Source: Vermamoeba vermiformis
Taxonomy: Eukaryota > Tubulinea > Echinamoebida
NCBI GenBank assembly: GCA_045837725.1
Contig: JBEWZL010000088.1
Location: 1 to 37,373 of the forward strand
Length of the DNA: 37,373 nt
Direction of reading: 5' to 3'
Shown: positions 32,341-37,373 of the stretch, one piece after another
How positions within the stretch are numbered: position 1 is the first letter of the stretch
Layout: every line of letters begins with the position of its first letter
Notes under the pieces: generated by a model
What the model was told of the DNA's origin: nothing
What the model saw: the letters and a program-made list of their open reading frames with translations, nothing else
Database searches by the model: none
Made by a program: the position numbers and the translations under genes

Positions 32341-33867
32341 CTACGCCAGCATTGCAAGCACACTAAAAGTCGCTAAAAGTTTCGCAACGTTGTTGTTCGT
32401 TCCTTGCGACACGAGCGATGCTTGTGGTTGTGACACAGGCACTGAAACAGAGACAGGAGGCACTGGTCTGTCACACAACTTTGTCGCTGTACACGTGACG
32501 TCTCTTGCGCCTTCACGAGTGAATCGAAGTTCTAGTTGAATGCCTTTCGGCGTCGCTTGGAGGCTGTCAATATGAGCCTCGACAGTACCACATTTAGATA
32601 GAGTATTGATAGTGTAGTAGTCAATGATATTGATATCGGCCTCGCAAGAGTTTGACACTTGATCGTGACACGTGACATTTGTCGGTTCAATCAAACATCC
32701 GTCAGCTCTGGCTAAATAGCACGCAAAGTTCTGTTCATTGTTGCACTGATACGATAGGACAGTGTTGTCAACTTGCGCTAGTGCTAAGCCAAAGTAAAAT
32801 GTGTCCGGTCCTTGCGCCGTCGAAATTCTTCTCGTATAGCTCCATGTTCCTGCGTCATCACGTTCGTACCAAAAAATGGCTCCAGATTCTGGGGCGCCAC
32901 CAATTTCGTTGGTAAACGGAGCTGACAAAACGAATGCATCGGATGTGATCATTTCTGCTGCCACTGGGAAGAATCCTACGAGACTCAAGTGCAACTCGTT
33001 TGTATACAATACTTGCGTCATAATCCACTCATTGTTGGCGTTTTTAGTGTAAATTCTGGCGGCTTCCAGCGACAACCCATCGAACTTCGTTAAAGCGCAG
33101 GTTGTAATGATTGTGTCCAAACCGTTGTATAATACAAATCTGAGGTCTGATCCGGACAGATTCTCGGTTGGAATTTCGGCGAGTAGTGACCATGTTCGAT
33201 TTGCATGTCGTTCGTACACGAAGGTTGAGTTGGATGTGAATCCAGAAAAGAAGTTAGGCCCCACTTTGAGAAGACGTTGAGTTAGGTCCATGTCTCTAGG
33301 CACTAGTGCAGTGTATCGGTGGGGTACATCAGTTCTAGTCAAATTCCACTTCGTTCCATCAAACTCGTAAGTACGAATGGCATCCGGCCAAAGAGCGACG
33401 AAGGTGTTGTCAGGAAAAAGCCAACCAGTTGCATTTTCAACGTATATTTCATAAAGTTGCGAAGTAGTGCTTCCGTTAGAGCTTAGTTGCAGCAGTTCAG
33501 CATTTGGATACGAGACTGCCGCGATCCAGTTTCCGTTTGTCGAAAGAGTCAGTTGTTGAAGATAAGTTCCTCTGCCAGTTAGCGCTCTGGAGTCCGCTAT
33601 ATAATAATTGCCGGTATCAGATAGTCTTTTGAACACTAGTGTGTGGTTGGTGACATAATCGAAACTGATCGCAAGATCACCGTGGGCTGCCAAAGGAAGG
33701 AAAATGCTTGGAGCCTTCCTAACGGTCGGATCGTTTGCAACTTTGTAAGCAGGTATTTGCTGAAGTTGAATGAGTCATTGTTTTAACTTTGCAACGCTGA
33801 TCTGCTGTCTTACCTGAACCGCTTGAACTGCAGTAACTATGGCGATTAACAGATACAATTTAAGCAT
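32341..33867 (-). CDS. GPI-anchored FG-GAP-like surface protein, paralogue B
   Basis: Exon 1 (33867-33814) encodes the signal peptide MLKLYLLIAIVTAVQA; exon 2 is 33759-32341; total 490 aa. The intron sits at the same place as in A and C but uses a normal GT donor (CAG|GTAAGA). The domain order is the same: propeller-like repeats (GRGTYLQQLTLSTNGNWIAA; VLSAPFTNE ... GAIFWYERDDAGTWSYTRRI ... FGLALAQVD), then the Cys module (VTCHDQ, CGTVEAH, FTREGARDVTCTATKLC), a Pro/Ser linker and a weakly hydrophobic tail (NVAKLLATFSVLAMLA), consistent with GPI anchoring. Tandem with A (193 bp) and C (181 bp), same strand. Confidence 0.8.
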
Positions 33868-34048
33868 TTATATCGTAGCTATGGTATTAAACTTCGATCA
33901 TTAATTGAAATGATTTTAAGCTTTAGCAACGTCAATGCATCACACATTTGTTTACCGAGGTTAACTTTTAAAACGAAGAGAATCTATATTTCAATTGCAA
34001 CACTTACTACCAAACTAAATTTAATTTAAATCATAGCGTAGAGCGTAT

Positions 34049-35621
34049 TTACAATGTTATCATTAACAAGGCAAGCAAGAGAATCATATTGGCAGAGTGT
34101 CGTAAAAATGTAGCTCCGGATGTGTCTTTCGTAGGTGATTGCGGAGCGGAGATAGGTACGGAGGTTGTAGGGACTGTGCTGTTGCATAATGCATTGACCG
34201 TGCAAGTGACGTCAGAAGAGCCTGAACGCGTGAAGGTCAGATCCAGAGAAAATCCTTGTGCGTCAGATCTAACGACGTTGTTGGTCTGAACTGAGACCTC
34301 TCCGCACTTGGCTGGTGTGTTGATAGTATACAAGCTGTTGACATCGATATCGAAGGACGAGCACGATGACACGTGTTGATCGTGACACGTGACATTGGTT
34401 GGATCTTCATAACACAGCTCGACGGAGTGGATGTAACACGCTGTATCGCTAGGGCTTGGACTCGCCACATAGCACTCAACGGTGATGAAACTGTTGTCGA
34501 CAGGAGCTGCTGCCATACCAAAGAACCCGTCCCTGACTGCTGAAGTAACGCGTCGCGTGATGCTCCAAGTGTCAGTCTCGTCACGGTGCAACCACCACAC
34601 TGAGCCTACAACCGTGCCTGGCACATTATTTGTAGCGCCGTCGAATGGAGCCGTGACCACGTAGTTGTTGCTGTCGAGTTGAACGAGCTCATCGCCAAAG
34701 TATCCGTTGCCAGTGATGCCCAGTGATGCTGGTGCAATGACTTGCTTTTGTTCCCAGCCAGCCAGACCTCGCTTGTAAATGACAATCGTGCCAACAGGTC
34801 TCGAGGCAGCTTTACCAAATGTCGATACGATCAGTGTGTTGTTGCCGTCCCATAGTAAGTGCACATAATCTGGGCTTTGTATTGACGTGTCAAATAATAT
34901 GACATTATCGAACACGCTCCACGACTTGTCTGCGTTGCGGTAGAAGATCTGGCCAGACATGCCTTGATACACAACGCTAACATAGTTGAGATGTTTGCGC
35001 ATGATGGGAGGACCCACGTTCTTGGAAATAAACTGCGTCAAGACCGTGTAATTGTCGGGTATATCTTTGTGCGTGATTGACCAACCAGTGCCGTTGAATT
35101 CGCAAGTGTAGATCGCATCCGCCGCAAAAGCGACGTAAGATCCGTCTTCAAATATCCAACCATAGTAGCCATTAATGAATTTTAGGGTGTAATTTCTATT
35201 GAAGGTTGCGTCATCGTTGAGTTCGAAGATTTCGTGGCCCAAAACTGTCGCACGTGCTGCCCATCTGCCGTTTGTTGAGACTGTGATGGCTAAACCAGAA
35301 GTATATGGATCAATTATAATACCATACGGCTTCGAATCAATTCTATGATAGTAGCCTGATTGATTGCGTTTCAGCGAGACTATTTCCTCGTTTGAATCCA
35401 GCGTAACGGCGAGATCTCCATGAGCTTCTAACGCAAAAGGAACGGTTCTAAGGCCTAGCAACACAAAGGGCTTGACATAATCGTCCGATACGCGGTTTGC
35501 CGGAATATTCTAAAGGAAAATAAGGTCAGAAAAAGATTTGAAAGTGAACATTAAAGAAACTTGCCGTAAACGCATCTGCAACGACAAAACAAAATAAAAA
35601 CAAAATAATTATGCGAGGCAT
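34049..35621 (-). CDS. GPI-anchored FG-GAP-like surface protein, paralogue C
   Basis: Exon 1 (35621-35565) encodes MPRIIILFLFCFVVADAF; exon 2 is 35509-34049; total 505 aa. The intron (35510-35564, 55 nt) again has the GC donor ACG|GCAAGT, as in paralogue A. The ectodomain shows the same propeller blocks (TSGLAITVSTNGRWAA; VVTAPFDG ... GSVWWLHRDETDTWSITRRV ... FFGMAAAPVD) and the Cys module (VTCHDQHVSSCSSFDIDVNS, KCGEVSV, FTRSGSSDVTCTVNALC). A hydrophobic GPI-type tail (SANMILLLALLMITL) closes it. This is the member closest to the relic at 28186-28395. It lies immediately inside the right repeat arm, downstream of the YqcI/YcgG copy and in the same direction. Confidence 0.8.
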
Positions 35622-35876
35622 TGCTTATCAATACGGAATTAAATAAGTAAAACAAAATCTGATCACTATTTCGGGAGTCGAATCAGCGCTCAACGTCAAA
35701 TGTCATTGTCTTACAAAGTATATTTAACTTAACTTTAAAACTGGTATGCTTATATATTATATTATTGAATATATAGATTATAGAGCTAATATGATAGGAC
35801 CTTATTTGACTTACCAACAACGTCTGAACTTGCAAATGATCTCCAAAAAGTATTTAACCTGTTAATCGTCCTTAAA
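35622..35876. other. 5' region of paralogue C up to the repeat arm
   Basis: 255 bp, AT-rich (TATATTATATTATTGAATAT near 35750-35775). It carries the presumed promoter of the paralogue C gene. No further feature is seen. Confidence 0.4.
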
Positions 35877-37373
35877 CTGTTGTCGGCTAAGTGCACAATA
35901 GGCAATATAATATTATGAGCCTTCACTCATGAGTTCTCGTCGTTGTTGAGTGCGTTTGGTTTGCGCCACCATTCGATGTACTCGCCGTCGTACTTGAGTG
36001 AAGGAATGACTTGTGGTGCCATCGGATAAAACCGTGCAGGTGGCACATAGTACTTGCGACCGTGTTTCACAAAATTTTGACGAATTTTCTGCCGTACTGT
36101 CGTGGCTTCATCGTCCCAAACGTGATCCGGTCCAATGTTGTGATAACCAAACGACCACTCTGGCTGCAACAGAATAAACGCACAATGCAAGTCACCACCT
36201 GCTCATATATTAATTTAATAAGGAAGTTAATATTAAGGAATAAACAAGTCGTTGTAACATACCGGCATTGAAGGTGTACCGAGCATGGTTTTCAGGGTAA
36301 CACGGGGCCAACACGGTGACGAAAATATCTTCGCTGTTGTATTTGTAGCGCCAGCCGCGGAGGTGAATGCGAGGGTCATTCATCACGTGATCGCCTAAAA
36401 CAATTGGTGATTACTAAATATGGCAAAACATAGTCGATCGTAAACTGAAAATAATATCTCTATTTCAACGAGGCTAATATTTAGCCCTTATAATAGTATA
36501 TTTTATATTATCGAATAATAATGAAAGGGTTAATATTAAATTTTGAATCGGTTGAACGTACCAGCTGGATCGTTGTCGCTGAGGACTGTCAACACTCGAC
36601 GAACTGTCTCGCCCAACTGTTCAATGGTCGAGGAGTACTCTTTGCCTAAATAGGTAATTAATATATAGTACGATATAGGGTGTTTTTGTTTGAGTACCTT
36701 GCACTTCAATCGAGAACGCATCCAGATGCAATCCTTCTCCGACAATAAAGAACTTCGTTATGGCTGGTAGTGCTTGTTCTACATTCTCTTCTAAACTTAA
36801 ATTCGGATTCCATTCATTTCCCCAGGCCTAAATACCATCTTGTAAGTACAAAGCCATCAGCGAATCTGACTCGTACTTTTGCTTTCTTGGCAAACAAACA
36901 TTGAGATTGTGTCTGAACAGGAATTAAATGATCGAGAGACTTGTTATTAGTGGGATCAAATGTGATAGGTCGGCTGAGCAACTCTAAAATAATTTAATTG
37001 ATTTTTGGTATTATTTTAAAAATAATTTGGATTACCTTCAATTTTGATTTTTCTGTTTTCTTCCTTTTCCTTTTGAAGTCTCTCGTATTCTAAAATTACT
37101 GCTGGAATTTTCTTTGGTGCGGATGCGGTTGGAACGGCCTCTACTTTGTTTTTACTTCGTCGCAAAGCCAGCAGTACGAATACTATCGCACTCAATATCG
37201 ATATCCAAATCATTTGTGTTGCTATATAATTGATCGAATATAAATTGATTCATGGCTTTGTTCCAATCGCGATTGACATTTTCAAATAATTTCGAATGAA
37301 AATCAAGTTTATTGAAGCACGCTTTTTACAACCTGAATATGATTCTTCGGAAATAAATCATATTCTTCAATCG
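35877..37373 (-). repeat. Right arm of large imperfect inverted repeat (cut by window end)
   Basis: Reverse complement of 26668-28171. At the very end it still matches the last codons of the F-box gene, so the arm continues beyond the window and probably contains more of an F-box paralogue on the minus strand. The spacer between the arms is 7.7 kb. Confidence 0.9.
35927..37213 (-). CDS. Membrane-anchored YqcI/YcgG-family protein, copy 2
   Basis: Same exon plan as the copy at 26828-28125. It starts at ATG 37213 (MIWISILSAIVFVLLALRRS) and ends NDENS with TGA at 35927-35929, two residues shorter than copy 1. Differences include one fewer Asn after RRSK (a 3-nt in-frame indel) and a few substitutions in the linker; the enzyme-like blocks are retained. 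The second intron is 49 nt instead of 53; the 4-nt difference lies wholly inside the intron when the donor AAA|GTACGA is used. In-frame indels and an open frame in both copies suggest both are still functional. The family and possible role are as for copy 1. Confidence 0.72.

Noticed and set aside
1-37373. tRNA, rRNA, CRISPR or transposable element
   Set aside because: No cloverleaf, rRNA core, spaced direct-repeat array, transposase, reverse transcriptase or LTR was recognised in the window.

Overview
This is a gene-dense nuclear window from a eukaryote. Most genes are split by short GT-AG introns, commonly about 44-60 nt and up to about 375 nt. Stops are standard (TAA, TAG and TGA all terminate genes) and intergenic gaps are mostly 80-400 bp. 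The gene content is a PRC2 subunit SUZ12, a one-piece animal-type ATP-citrate lyase, an animal-type deoxyribose-phosphate aldolase, a PLD-type cardiolipin synthase, an SppA/S49 peptidase, F-box proteins and GPI-anchored surface proteins. This fits a unicellular amorphean protist (amoebozoan or unicellular holozoan). I cannot name the species from the sequence.

Left part (1-21 kb). The 3' part of SUZ12 (+) faces a polytopic membrane protein (-), followed by a small J-domain protein (-). A stretch of about 1.2 kb with unresolved minus-strand coding fragments separates these from the ATP-citrate lyase gene (+, 10 exons, 1089 aa). A DUF1868-like 2H phosphoesterase, DERA and a small single-TM mitochondrial-type protein (NDUFB11/ESSS-like) follow on the minus strand. 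The last of these shares an 83-bp head-to-head promoter with a type I membrane protein that looks Ig-like. A small unknown gene and a secreted SGNH/CE2-type esterase (+) come next. A bizarre C-homopolymer block and a G-biased block of 1.2 kb (17.96-19.16 kb) precede the cardiolipin synthase (-). That block is probably an assembly or sequencing artefact.

Right part (21-37 kb). SppA (+) is head-to-head with the cardiolipin synthase. Then comes an LRR/F-box protein (+) and a large imperfect inverted repeat. Its arms (26668-28171 and 35877 to the window end) each carry the 3' end of the F-box gene plus an intact YqcI/YcgG-family gene with an N-terminal membrane anchor. Between the arms lie an F-box-like cytosolic protein and three tandem paralogues of a secreted, N-glycosylated, GPI-anchored FG-GAP-like propeller family, all on the minus strand. 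A relic of a fourth paralogue sits at the inner edge of the left arm. I read this as an inverted duplication of [F-box 3' end - YqcI/YcgG - FG-GAP surface gene] in which the left surface gene was mostly lost. It is the most unusual structure in the window.

Two recurrent DNA words stand out. CArG-like CC(A/T)6GG sites, mostly the exact word CCTTATTTGG, cluster in the first 5.7 kb. GATC palindromes (RGATCY) recur in introns and 5' regions.
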